Shown: one piece after another, positions 48,874 to 60,400 of the stretch
How positions within the stretch are numbered: position 1 is the first letter of the stretch
Layout: every line of letters begins with the position of its first letter
Assembly (NCBI GenBank): GCA_963662155.1
Contig: OY759264.1
Span: 16,442,642-16,506,641 of the forward strand
Length of the DNA: 64,000 nt
Direction: 5' to 3'
DNA from: Lamellibrachia columna
Lineage: Eukaryota; Annelida; Polychaeta; Sabellida; Siboglinidae
Position numbers and translations under genes: made by a program
The notes under the pieces: model-generated
Told to the model about the DNA's origin: nothing
The model's input: the letters and a program-made list of their open reading frames with translations, nothing else
Databases searched by the model: none

Positions 48874-49016
48874 TGATGTATTATTAAGGTGTGTTCTATG
48901 GTAATAGCTACTATGTCCACTATTAATGACTACGGGTTCTCTTTCATCTATGGTGGAACAACACTGACAACACGTACCATTCATGTTGTCACTTTTATTA
49001 ACTATAATGCTGTATG

Positions 49017-49079
<63 letters not shown>

Positions 49080-49632
49080 GGTACTGTACTCTTCTACATG
49101 ATTCTACTTATAGATATATACGATGACGACATAATGGTTTGTGGGTTTTTTACGACCCCGAAAGTGACCACTAGCTTACGATCGGTTATCGATACGGCAG
49201 TGGCTAGTATGATGTATAGGTATATATATATATGTATATATACCTATACATAAAGAGACTAAATAACGTAAAGTTCGACAGGTTAAAATACACTACCTTG
49301 GTTATATCAACGTTCTACACAATATGAATACTCGTTGCAACGATGATCGTTAATAGTAATAATCGTTTGATGTCGTCATATACGCAGTTATTGTCGCCAC
49401 TAATTCGCGACATGCGCGAACACGAACGTCTGCCGACACCACAGGCGCCTCGTCATACCCTTCATCTTACATAAAAGAAATAGTACTAATGTTCATATAC
49501 AGTGGTTATAATAATAATAATAATAGTGTTCATGTACAGTGGTTATAATAATAATAATAATACTAATGTTCATCTACAATGATTATAATAATACTAATGT
49601 TCATCTACAGTTGTTATACCATTACTACTATT
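48874..49632. other. Non-coding stretch between Polinton genes
   Basis: Holds a (TA)n tract at 49018-49077, a short TA-rich palindrome (49215-49255), and at 49486-49620 four degenerate tandem units of a TGTTCATSTACAGTGGTTATA (S is an ambiguity code) plus (ATA)n type. No gene seen. Confidence 0.7.
49018..49077. repeat. (TA)n, 60 bp
   Basis: Pure TA within the Polinton. Confidence 0.95.
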
Positions 49633-50208
49633 CTACAACCCCGGATTGGTGGCGATGATCTGTTCTTTAAGTTGTTGTTGCCATTCTGGCGACAGTATCG
49701 TTGCTGTAATGTCCTGGCATATGATGCTCGTCACTTCATCGAGCGATAGGAGCGATCGATGACTGCTGTGGACAATCAGATTGGCGATACCTTCTTCAGT
49801 GAGTACGTCACACACCTGTGGATCCATCTCCGAAATGTCCCTCCGGCTTGTGGATGATTACGGGTTTGCTGGACGGTCAGGTTTGTAGGCTGCGTAGTCC
49901 GCAGACAGCACGATGCTCGCATCAGGCAGCACGTATAACGTCGGTGGCGACCTCCCCTCTCGCTCGGTCGTCTGGGTTGGTGGATGTGATGCGGGGCTGA
50001 ATTGGAACTGCGCCTCCGACCCTGTTGAGGATGGTGGTGCCTACTCATCATCATCATCCCTCTCCCATGGTAGTGGCACCGCTGATGTAGGCGACTCTTA
50101 GTCGGGTGTGCCTGGGGATGATGATGGTGATGAGTGTGTCGTCTCCTGTGATGGTGGTGGCAACTGAGATGGTGGTGGTGATGAGGAACTGTCTCTGCGT
50201 TTCTTCAT
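49633..50208 (-). pseudogene. Ser/Pro-rich Polinton protein with three in-frame stops
   Basis: From ATG 50208 (MKKRRDSSSSPPPS) one frame runs 191 codons to TAG 49633, broken only by TAA 50098-50100, TAG 50041-50043 and TAA 49858-49860. The first half is low-complexity Ser/Pro/Thr with an acidic DDDDE patch. The last 75 codons look folded and helical (VCDVLTEEGIANLIVHSSH, PEWQQQLKEQIIA). Function unknown. Reading the segments as one gene rests on frame continuity and the fitting compositional change, not on homology. Confidence 0.5.
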
Positions 50209-50322
50209 CACCACCTGTCAGGTGTCGTCCCCCTCCATCGCGTGTCATTTGTCGACACAGCCGTTGCCTCATACGCCCTCCGTATTCGACGCAGGCCCTC
50301 GCTGATGTATTGAACAGAAAGA

Positions 50323-50598
50323 CTAGTTGAAATGATCGTCAGTATCGCCATGCGTATTTGCGTATCGGCTGGCTAGATTCTTTCTAACCATATCCTTCAC
50401 ATCGAACCGCCACTGCATCTCCCCCAACCATGTGGTTAAATCTATCGCTAACCAACGCAGGATGTGCAGGACCAACCCGGACGATGGCACGTAACACTCG
50501 TCGTCGTCCGTTAAATCCAATATGCGAACCACCTCATTAGACACATACCGGACACAGGCGTCATCTAGCGCTTTATAGAAGTTCTGGTCGTTCGTCAT
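50323..50598 (-). CDS. Small Polinton protein, 91 aa, unknown
   Basis: Intact from ATG 50598 (MTNDQNFYKALDDACVRYV). Acidic, predicted helical, with a hydrophobic centre (LVLHILRWLAIDLTTWLG). No family recognised. It starts 13 bp after the stop of the upstream small gene, as expected for a compact gene array. Confidence 0.5.
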   Translation of the reverse strand: MTNDQNFYKALDDACVRYVSNEVVRILDLTDDDECYVPSSGLVLHILRWLAIDLTTWLGEMQWRFDVKDMVRKNLASRYANTHGDTDDHFN

Positions 50599-50611
50599 GG
50601 CTTCGGACCGA

Positions 50612-50812
50612 TCACGTATTCACTAGACCACTCACCGTCGCCTCCATGGCAGCGCTGTCATCGCTACTTATAGATATAACATCGGGCTGTGACGTACTGT
50701 CCTCCTCCTCCCCCTCGTCATCTTTTGTTATTATAATGAGTAATGGTGGTGAACAATTATCCACCGAGGAGGAGAATAGTATGTCAGCACTATTACTGCG
50801 TAACCATTCCAT
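50612..50812 (-). CDS. Small acidic Polinton protein with SUMO-interaction-like motif
   Basis: 66 codons from ATG 50812. A hydrophobic patch (PPLLIIITKDDEGEEED) and then PDVISISSDDS, a short hydrophobic strand next to Ser/Asp that resembles a SUMO-interacting motif (inference). The order RPA-like, this gene, then the 91-aa gene is consistent with one gene array. Confidence 0.4.
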   Translation of the reverse strand: MEWLRSNSADILFSSSVDNCSPPLLIIITKDDEGEEEDSTSQPDVISISSDDSAAMEATVSGLVNT

Positions 50813-50905
50813 TACCTTCTCTTTCCCACTGGTCTTTGCCCCCTCACTACTCGCCCCAATCGCGACGTCACCACTGCTTGTAGCAACGTCATCCTCTCAA
50901 CAGAA

Positions 50906-51382
50906 TTACACAGCTACTACTTCCAGTTCTGACTCGGTGTAATTGACATACCCTCTCGTTACGCGTTTCCTAATGCTGACCAGGACACGGTCCCCCCGCA
51001 GCATCTCCAGTGCCGCATACCGCTCGGCGTTTGACGCCATGGCCACGTAGACGTTGGCACTGAACCCTAACACCTGTACTGCTTTTTTATCAAACAGAGT
51101 TGACCAACATTCTGACCCGGTCCAGTCAGCCAGGAGGATACGCAGGGCGAACCTGTACACGGGAACCCGTTGCCATCGATGAATAGGACAAACATAGCCA
51201 TTACTTTCCTGAATCACACGTTTGGTACACTGCTGACGCGATGCGTACACTATGTATCTAACTTATACGGCACATTGTACTATCGTTAACGGATGTGTAA
51301 ATCTATAGTTCCCGTTACTTACTTCGTTTTGCAGACGTGTCAGATTCTTAGTCTCGATGTTTCCGAACTGTTGTGCGGCCAT
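50906..51382 (-). pseudogene. RPA70 DBD-C-like single-strand DNA-binding protein, one in-frame stop
   Basis: From ATG 51382 (MAAQQFGNIETKNLTRLQ) the frame runs 158 codons to 50906, broken by one TAA at 51263-51265 (codon 40). The part after the stop matches the zinc-ribbon OB fold of replication protein A large subunit: CTKRVIQESNGYVC in the place of the RPA CNKKVIDQ segment, then VYRFALRILLADWTG, a CWSTLFDKKAVQVLG block and a beta-rich C-terminus. Zinc ligands are incomplete. It would coat single strands during replication of the element. Helitrons also carry RPA-like genes, but no Rep/helicase is here and the gene lies between the Polinton repeats. Confidence 0.7.
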
Positions 51383-51534
51383 TGCTGATGCTGACGACTT
51401 GACTTCTACTAGGCGATCGGAGAGCGGTTGTGTTAGTCATTATCTGTGTGCTCAGCTTATAAAGGCCTCATACTGCCTATGGCGCGCAGTCTTATCTCGA
51501 CCGTTGGTCGCGCGCGTGATGCCGCTATTGTTCG

Positions 51535-52080
51535 CTAGTTGCATGTGGCGCACTGCGTTGTACTTTGTTCGATCATATGATCGACTCGCGTTATCTCTGG
51601 CCAACGGTTCGCTGTGGGGGGATTCTGGTGCATTCGAATGAACTCCCGTACTTGCATAAGTATCTGTCCATGCATGTTCTGGCCTGCTTGACCACTGTAG
51701 GTCAATGCACTCCAATACCCTTCCCGACTCTTTATCCATTCCTTCAATTCAGCTTCCCGTGTGTCTAACAGTCACTTACGTAGGGTTGCGTCGCGAAATT
51801 TAACAGCGACTAACGCATACATTACAGAATATCTCTGTTTATTCCATTCTGCGCGTAAATGTACCTTCTCTCGAATGCTCTTGCTGAGGTATTTCGCTTG
51901 TAGTCCAGTCCCTGTGGCTAGCATTTTTTCTGCTGTCTCTACATCTCCATAATATATGCATTTTCGCCACTGATACGCGCTTTCCACAGTGTTAAAATAT
52001 TTATTCCACACATGTATCCTGCGCACATAGAAATTGGACAGGTAACTGTTACCACCTCTGAAGTGTATAGGACGATTCAT
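51535..52080 (-). pseudogene. NADAR-domain protein (ADP-ribose-linked hydrolase family), one in-frame stop
   Basis: From ATG 52080 the frame runs 181 codons to TAG 51535 with one TGA at 51772-51774 (codon 103). Family marks on both sides of it: IHFRGGNSYLSNFY, ESAYQWRKC, ATGTGLQAKYLSK, VMYALVAVKFRD, then EGYWSALTY and GQNMHGQILMQVRE. NADAR (YbiA/DUF1768) proteins act on ADP-ribose-linked or riboflavin-type N-glycosides; bacterial members reverse guanine ADP-ribosylation. The usual WG of the late motif is WS here. It is the outermost minus-strand gene, on the right. A role against host ADP-ribosylation is speculation. Confidence 0.8.
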
Positions 52081-52290
52081 ACTGACTTTATGCTGTTAAA
52101 TTATACATGCATCATAATAAATACACGGCGTTGTGTAACGCTCTCTGAGTACTGCAAACCCCTCTTTTTTTCTACGTGAGGGATGTACAGCGTCGGATTC
52201 CTGACACTGCTCTTACATGTTTATCACTTTTGATGGATGCGCTATTGTTCACTGTGTCTTACGTCATCCGTCTGGCTTGTTTCTCCCCTG

Positions 52291-52525
52291 TTATATATAT
52301 GCGCTGTGCCTAGACATTTCTTTACACTCGCTCTCTTCGACTACAGTCACCACCATGTTTTCTACACTACCCGCGCTGTTGCGGTTTGCCGTATACCATG
52401 TCACCGCGCTGCTCGTAGCGACAACCAACCTAACGGTTGCGTATGTCCGCTACTACGTTAACGATTTTCTCGTACTGTACAGAATGCTCCTATCGGCACT
52501 CATACTCGACAGGCATCGTTTGTAA
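52291..52525 (+). CDS. Short hydrophobic ORF with TATA box, opposite strand in the Polinton
   Basis: TATATATA at 52292-52299, then ATG at 52355 in a good context (CAGTCACCACCATG), and a 56-codon frame ending at 52525. The product begins MFSTLPALLRFAVYHVTALL and has one or two membrane-spanning stretches. The last codons overlap a GTAAGT, so it may be spliced. It is divergently placed to the minus-strand genes. No homology recognised. Confidence 0.4.
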
Positions 52526-52636
52526 GTACACAGTTTGAATGAATGTTCACTTTACATACAAACTAACTGACCGCTGCGGCTCTAGTGATAACAACTACCG
52601 ATCGGTCGGTTTCGCATTCCATCTCTCGTTGCTCAG

Positions 52637-52747
<111 letters not shown>

Positions 52748-52816
52748 TGGTTACAATATGCATCTCACTCTGGTTTGTCGTTTCCTTGCATTCGTCATCG
52801 ACAGCGATGGCCCATG

Positions 52817-53131
52817 ATAATGGCCGAAATGCAGGATATGACCATAGAGAGACGGAGAATCGCAAACGATTGATGCGTCAGCTCTACGCTCACTGCGAAG
52901 GAGGAGGCGGAGGATTGGACTGATTCATTCGATACAATGGCCGCCTTCCTGGACCACAGGAAGGTCTGGAAGACAGTCATGCACCAGCTTACCACACGGC
53001 GCTTTCGACCGTCTCACACCGCGTTTCCATATTCAGCTTTACAACGTCTTCGGCGTCGACTCCTAACACCACTGCGGCTGTTGTGTCACGTTCGACGGAA
53101 TCTGCTCCCACAGTTCAATGCTGCAATATGA
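52817..53131 (+). pseudogene. Small basic ORF with one in-frame stop
   Basis: Starts [19 protein letters not shown]; a TGA follows at 52873-52875. The same frame continues for 85 codons (KEEAEDWTDSFDTMAAFLDH, then Arg-rich) to 53131. The uniform composition across the stop suggests one broken gene. Unknown function. Confidence 0.35.
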
Positions 53132-53144
53132 AAATTGACTATCA

Positions 53145-53147
<3 letters not shown>

Positions 53148-53227
<80 letters not shown>
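53148..53227. repeat. (TA)n, 80 bp
   Basis: Pure TA, 17 bp after the small ORF. Confidence 0.97.
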
Positions 53228-53228
<1 letters not shown>

Positions 53229-53801
53229 TTCTAATGTTTTAAGTTATATAATAATTCTAATGTTTAAAAATATATATTTCATTGTATTTCATATATATTT
53301 TCATATATATTAAATTTTGCTTGAGCTGCTCTACACTCCCTCTTGTGTTGACTTCTCGTTCCCACTGCGTGTGTGCACATTACACATAGTCACTTTTCAC
53401 CCTGCTGCCATTTCTTAACCGAACGGTCGAATTTCCATCATCCAGCGAATAAAATGTAGGCATGCATGTAGGCTATAAAATAAATATAACATCATCACAT
53501 TATATTTACAAGTTTTCATTTTATGACGTGTTATATCCACCGCCTATATACTGGCTATACATTGCCTTGGTCCCACATCAATACTGCACTTGCAAAATTG
53601 TCGCTATTTTTTTAACTGATAAGGACGGCTCCGCTGCAACATTGTTCTGATTGGCATCCTTTGATCTCGCACTACGGTTTACAGCTGGATAGACGGTTGG
53701 GCTTAGAGTTAACTCCAGTCGTTAGGGAGTCCAGTTAGTGTTAGCTCGCCACTCGGACTCGGGGTAGTGGTCACTCCGTCCAGGTCAGGGTCAGGTCAAG
53801 G
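53228..53801. other. Non-coding right part of the Polinton
   Basis: No gene recognised; repeated GTTAG/GGGTT-like words lead into the right inverted repeat. Confidence 0.45.
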
Positions 53802-53912
53802 TTCACCGCAGACGACAGAAACATAGGGTTACATAGCCGTCAACAGGTCGGGGTTACACTTAGGGTTATCTCCATTCGCAAGGGGCGCTCCTACAGCCGC
53901 TGGGGGGGGGCT
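53802..53912. repeat. Polinton right terminal inverted repeat
   Basis: Reverse complement of the left repeat with scattered mismatches. The outer end is a G-run (GGGGGGGGGCTCT) that differs from the left end, suggesting terminal erosion. Confidence 0.88.
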
Positions 53913-54689
53913 CTGGTATGCTGCGCGCGAAACCGGAAGTGCTTCAGACACATGTGCTCCCGTATTAATCCTTCAGATGGATGCGTATACTACTTACGTC
54001 ATATAAAAGCTTTGTATTCCACGAAATGAAACCAATGAAATAAGACAGAATCAGATGTGTAGCTGTAGTTGTGGATTGTCGACTTGGTTTGGTGAATGGA
54101 AAATCAAACAAAGAAACACACATGTCATTTTCTTTTAATACAGGTACGGCCATTTGAAGTGACGCACTATAGACTTGAGAGTAGAATAGAACTAGAATGA
54201 ATCTACTAACATAGCTACAGCCAAGGATACAGCAGCACGCATACGGTTGAGGGAGAGGAGCAGTGACACAACTACTGACCTTTGCCAGTAGGAATCTATT
54301 TTGGTACGTTTTGTGGGTTTTTTGTCGAATATTGCTACAATATTGACAGTTACTTATTTATTACACAGTCCTCCTTATTCCAGATATTTTGATACCACAA
54401 TTAGTTATGTAGCTCTATAATTAGTAGAGTTACAGCCGATTATGTATACATCGCAAAATCTTAATACAATCTTCGCTAAATAGCTCACTACATAGTAAAA
54501 AAACCACATAGAAAGTGTCATCCTGGCTGGTTATGACGGGAAAAGGTCAGATAACTTCCAGCACGTGTGACAGCTTGTAACATTTAGGTACCCCTGATGT
54601 AATTTTTTGAGATTATTTGCCTAGTCTAATAGTTTGAAATTGTTTATAGAACTTGCTTGTACAAATGTTAGAAAATAAAGTTTCTCACT
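53913..54689. other. Unassigned region right of the Polinton
   Basis: No gene or repeat recognised. Confidence 0.4.
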
Positions 54690-54896
54690 TAGAGTTACCA
54701 GATTATAGAATGATCTAACGGAAGTAACTGCCCCGAGTGTCAACTCATTTAAAAACCGTCTAGATAGACATTGGAGTACTGAGGAGTTTCTCTACAACTA
54801 CAAAGCTGCCTTGCCAGGAAGTCGTAGAGCATTCCAATGGAAAGTTGAAGATCTGACCACCGAGGCCACCGCCTACGGTCAGGAAGAACCCAAGTA
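54690..54896 (+). pseudogene. Non-LTR ORF2 C-terminal fragment
   Basis: Encodes TEVTAPSVNSFKNRLDRHW followed by STEEFLYNYKAALPGSRRAF and a stop at 54896. The APSVNSFKNRLD block is the C-terminal signature of CR1/L2/Jockey-like RT proteins, but the end differs from the CR1 here. Confidence 0.65.
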
Positions 54897-54939
54897 AACC
54901 TAAGTACGTTACGAAGTTGCCTGTTCCAATGAGTAATAA

Positions 54940-55080
54940 GCCGTAAGCAACAATGACGTTGCCCAGCCAACCATTCCGTCATACCACGCCGTAACTATCC
55001 ATTTTGAATTTATTATCAAGTTGCAGCAGTGGTGATATACTGAGTGCAGGGGCATCCTGCAGGAATTTTTCCGTGGAGGG
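54940..55080 (-). repeat. Inverted diverged copy of a dispersed sequence
   Basis: The reverse complement resembles 55425-55570 and 3150-3300 (shared TTCAAAATGGA, GGTTGGCTGGGC). With the plus-oriented copy at 55400 it forms a large imperfect inverted repeat around the (TA)n at 55138-55290. Confidence 0.65.
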
Positions 55081-55133
55081 GCAAGATATATATATATAAT
55101 ATATATATATATATAGGTGGCATGGAATATCCC

Positions 55134-55294
<161 letters not shown>

Positions 55295-57287
55295 GAATAT
55301 ATACTTTGAGCTCACGAATATACATCCAAAAAAATCCAGATCCAGGGGAGCAACTGCACCCCCCCCCCTGCGGACGCCAAAGATTGATTGTCTGGGAGTG
55401 TGCGTTGCGTCCACAAACTCCCCGACAGTGGCGCCACTCAGCATATCACAACTGCCACAACTTGATCATAAATTCAAAATGGACTGTGAGGAGTGGTATA
55501 AACGACCTGGTTGGCTGGGCTGCGCAATTGTTGTTTACGACTTGTTAGTGATTTACGTCATTGCAACTGTGCACATGCGTATACGCAACATATTTTCAAA
55601 CAAACAAGAACGTTGTTTTGTTCCTACACACATTTTCAACGCAAATCCACAATTGTTTGCAACTGAAATTCAGATATGTATTGACGAAAAATAGGAATTT
55701 ACCAACTGAAATGACGATGTGCAGAATCTGCATATTACATTCACTATGTGGCGCCACTGGTTGGGAGTTTGTTGCGTCACATTAAACACGGCAAAATAGG
55801 CACACGACAACTCGGTACTCGTCGATAGCGGTTGCTGCACGAGCGCTTTTCTTGTTTGTTTAGCAATGAATGTTGCGAAGAATATGTATGTAGAACTCTT
55901 CCACAACTACCAGAAGAACTGTAATGGATGGAGGTGGTGTATCAGCCAGAAATGGTGACATTTGAATATTTTCAAAGGCGAATGGACACGCTTTAGCGTA
56001 GATATGCGGTTTTCTGACGTGCGTGTTCTACGTCACAATCGTTGACGTATAGATTGGGGTGTTGGGTTGTGTTGTACTCGCAGGTGTTTTGAAATAGTCC
56101 TGGTTGCCAAGTTTAACTAGATACTGTTGAAGTTCATGATGTACAATGCTTTTTCTGTTTCGTCCAGTGAGCAGGTGTTAATACAAGACCATGCGTCACA
56201 GTCAAAATGATCTGACGTAAAACATTTTTGCAGATCAAATACCATACATATGCAAGTGGCTCCATTGTATTCACAGAGCGAGAAAATATGCATAATCGAG
56301 GCAGGCCGGTAGAATAGAGTATTATTTCGAATTATTAATTAACTGTATTCTAATGAATTGTTCGGTGTTGTGGAAATGGAAATATACTACAAGATGTAAT
56401 ATAATATGATATCAAGCAATAGTTGTTTTTATTCCCTTTAATACTGTCCCTCCATCTTTAATTAGGCCTTCCTCGTCTACGTCTACAATCTAGAAGTTCC
56501 CAGACAATGTGTTTCATGCAAACGTAAGTTTAAATACTTTTCAGAGTCACGACATTTGCTTTTTGATACACACTCGGTCCCTTGGTCAACGACAGTCTGA
56601 ACTGATACCGTAGATCAGTTCACACTGACACTGACGAAGCGTTCGAGAGAGCCTCAAAATCTATGTCGAGCAAATATCGTGATTCCGAAAGACATCCAAA
56701 CTTCCTTTTATATTAATTTCACAGAGTCCGGCAAAACTAACATGCTTGTTAGATGTTAAAAGTAAAACAAATGATGTCAAAATATGCTTAGTGCAGCATT
56801 CTGTGTTTTACCTGTCGTGGATCCACAAACTCACTGATATGATACCACCGTATCAACCCAAGATGGTGATGAATGGTGTAAAACAAAGTATCATGAACCA
56901 ATTCCAATGTAACGGAACTGTATATCGTTATCCAAAGTAAGTTATAAATGGCAAGTGCAAAGGAGAAAGTCAACAGTTGTTCTATGCGTAGAACAATTTT
57001 AATAAAAATTGTGTGCGTGTGCGTGCATATATACATACATACAAAGCCATTTTGATGTACGACGGCGACGTTAATAATTATATATGATACGTATGCTACC
57101 CTTAAATGTAGGCAGCAGAAAAGATCTTTATGAAGGTATATCAACTACTGTTGGCTAGTGACGTTAGTAAGAGTGGTTTGTGTTTAATGACAGTGCAACA
57201 ATAATATTCTCTGGTTTAGCTATGTGTCCTTGCATGGCTTTGTGCTACTGCCATTAATATCTCTGTCAGCCGAGATTAGGCCATTAT

Positions 57288-57455
57288 TTATTTGCCTCCG
57301 CAGCATTTGCTTTCCACCTTGGCAGTGCCACACTTGCTGCTCTGTCCCTTGTCCCCGGGACAATTGGTGTTTTATGCCTTGTCACTAGGACAGCATTTGC
57401 TTCCATTCTGTGTTCCATCACGAGCAACATACTCAAACGGGTTGACCATCACGAC
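57288..57455 (-). CDS. AS3MT: AS3MT copy B coding exon 8 with premature stop
   Basis: Starts VVMVNPFEYVARDG. The frame stops at TAA 57372-57374 after KCCPSDKA; the remaining Cys-rich codons to 57288 are still present but lie downstream of that stop. Confidence 0.88.
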
Positions 57456-60400
57456 CTGCAAACGAAGCGAGAAACTGTGTTAGTAGTAAATGATACAATG
57501 TGTGACTAGTGATATACACAAACGGGTTTACCTTTACCACCTGCAAGCGAATGAGACGGTGTGTCACTAGTAAATGAGACAATGTATCACTAGTGACATA
57601 TTCAAATGGGTTGACCACCCAAGATCTCTAAGTAAATGAGACAAGGTGTCACTAGTGACATAATCATATCTTACAGATGACAGCAACTGAAATTCATTCA
57701 CTACTTCTAGTAATTAAAACTGCCTCCACAATTAGATTTTTCACTCGTCTCGTTTCTCACTAATTTCGCAAACAATCGAGCCTATTCTATTATCGAATAT
57801 GACATGCTAGCTCGCGCGTACCAATTTTGTGTTTTATTTGAATGAAATCATCGGACAAATTATTCAATAAATTTCGTCAAACCGAAATTCTGCAAAAAAG
57901 GCAAATGTCACTATAACAAAAGTATGCAGGTTTTTTTTAACTTACTGTACATATTACTTAACGGTTCCTTATCATTAACATGTTTTCGTTTTTCTCGTTT
58001 CTGAGACATTTCGCGAAATATCGAACCACTTCAGTACAACACGTTAGTTCGCTTTTACAACAATGTTATCATAAAACAACTATCAAATTATTTTTTACCT
58101 GATCCTGGCCAATTTTTTTTTTGCAAAAGTAGTATTACTCTACATACTATAACAAAAGGCTATACATTTACGTAATTTACGATCAAAGTCGTTGATTTGA
58201 ACAAAAGTATATTTCTTTAACTATTCACACATCAACAAACCGGACGCGCGATGGGCTAATTGAATTACGGAGGCAATTTTTCACCAACATGACACTTGCA
58301 AATGTGAACATTATTAACTACATGGATACAGTTAAATTATATAAAAGGAAGACAAACTGGGCGAGATTGGTGAGTTTGTGAGTAATGATGAACCCAGCGG
58401 CAGAAACAACGGATCAGATGACATGAAGAATATATTCGACACCTTTCTGCCCATTTTGTGGCATTTCTGCATGTTTGTCGTATGCGTTGTGATCATAAAC
58501 ATGTTTTCCATGTGGTCAAGATGGCGGTGAGCGATAATGTGAGCAGCTGGAGTTAATCGCACATTTGCGGGATCTGGGGTGTGCGGTACTACAGTTAAAT
58601 GTCGTAAAGATATGAAGATTATTTGACAACGTGGACTCCTTTACCGACAACTTTCTGACCATTTTGCCTTGTTTTGTTGCATTTGTGTATATTCGTCTGC
58701 GTTTTGATCATAAATATTTGTTGTACGTGGTCAAGATCAAACGATCTAGAAAGATTAGTGAAATGGTCTGAGAATTGGCAGATGCTGTTCAATTTTGGGA
58801 AATGTAAATGCCTACATACAGGACATGGGAACTTGAATGTAAACTATAAAATGGGAGATACTGTTATGGGTACTACTGTAAAAGAAAAGGACTTAGGAGT
58901 TACAATAAGCGCTGATATGAAAGTTTCAGAGCAGTGTGGTATTGCAGCTTCAAAGGGTAATCAAATTATTGGATTGATTAGAAGAAACATAATATACAAG
59001 GGAAAAAAGTTAATTATACCTCTTTATAAAGCAATAGTTAGACCTCATTTAGAATACTGTATACAAGCATGGAGACCATATCGTAAGAAGGATATAGATA
59101 CGCTTGAACGCATACAAAGGAGAGCAACTAAAATGATTCCAGAACTTAGAGACCTTAGTTATGAAGAACGCCTGAAAGAATGTGGTTTAACAACTCTAGA
59201 GACAAGGAGGTTAAGAGGAGATCAGATTGAAGTTTTTAAGATATTGAATGGGTATGAAAATATTGATAGAAATATGGTTTTCTCACTCAAGAAGGATAGC
59301 AGAACTAGAGGACATGAGGTAAAATTAGTAAAGGATCAATGTAGATTGGACATCAGGAAGCACTCGTTCTCACAGAGGACAATAAATGAATGGAACAAAT
59401 TGTCTACAGATTGTGTAACTGCTAGCAGCGTGAATATGTTTAAAAACAAGGTTGACACATATCTCAGGAGGGCGGGTTATAAGTAGATGAACATTGTTGG
59501 ACTCTCGATAAGCCAATGGCTTTCTTGTCCACTTGCCATCTGGGCCTTTGGCTTGGATAGCAAATCTTGTTAAAGATGGGTGGGCGATAATGCGAAAAAT
59601 TTCGGGAAATTGGGTGTGCGGTACTATCAAATGCATCGATGTAGTGTTTCCCTAGAGTTAGACACCCTGGCCTCACCTCCTTGATTGCAGGATGTTTGTC
59701 TGTGACCGTGAACGTGAACTTGCTAGAGAATCGGGAATTCTTGAGAATAGACGCAACATCACCACTGACTACCTCCGGCTTGTCTTTCTAATGACACAAC
59801 AACAGACATGGTCTTAATTATCTCGACCAAATACATTCACGAGTGTGCGTGTGCGCATCCACACACACGCTCTCTTTTTAAGGTTCAGTGTGGAATGTTA
59901 TACGGGCAAAACCTGGTTTTGTTTTACACTTTGTCAGTAGTCAGAGTGAGTAAATATTACATTTTTCTCATACGGGCGGAATGGGATTTCATATAGACGA
60001 TTTGCCCGTGTATCAAAATAATTAAAAACACTGCACACACGCACAAACATATCGGTTAACCATATTAGAAATACATTAATACAGTATTGATACAACCATT
60101 ATTGTAGGAGTGTTTCATATCAACTGAATTTATTTGGGTAGGTATGTGCCATCCAATGAATTAATAAATAAAATACAGTATCATATTTTGTTACATAAAT
60201 GCCACCACAACGTGAAAGATTTCCATGCATGGTAAAGAGGCAATACACATGCAGAGTTGGCATTAATAGTATAAATTTGGGGACTGAATGTTTGCATAAT
60301 TGTAAATGTTGAGCAAAATGAATCAGGGTAAAATGCATTACTATTGTCCTGAGTACTAGGGTGGTTACTGATCAGTGAGGTTGTTGATGAGGGAGCTTTT

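Noticed and set aside
50906..51382. RPA-like gene as part of a Helitron
   Set aside because: No Rep/helicase, no Helitron ends, and it lies inside the Polinton repeats in the same orientation as its genes.
51760..51780. Intron at the GTAAGT that overlaps the NADAR TGA
   Set aside because: The sequence on both sides of the TGA aligns with the NADAR family without a gap, leaving no room for an intron.
54749..54982. Minus-strand 77-codon ORF
   Set aside because: It is a shadow of the plus-strand non-LTR ORF2 C-terminal fragment and the adjoining inverted repeat.
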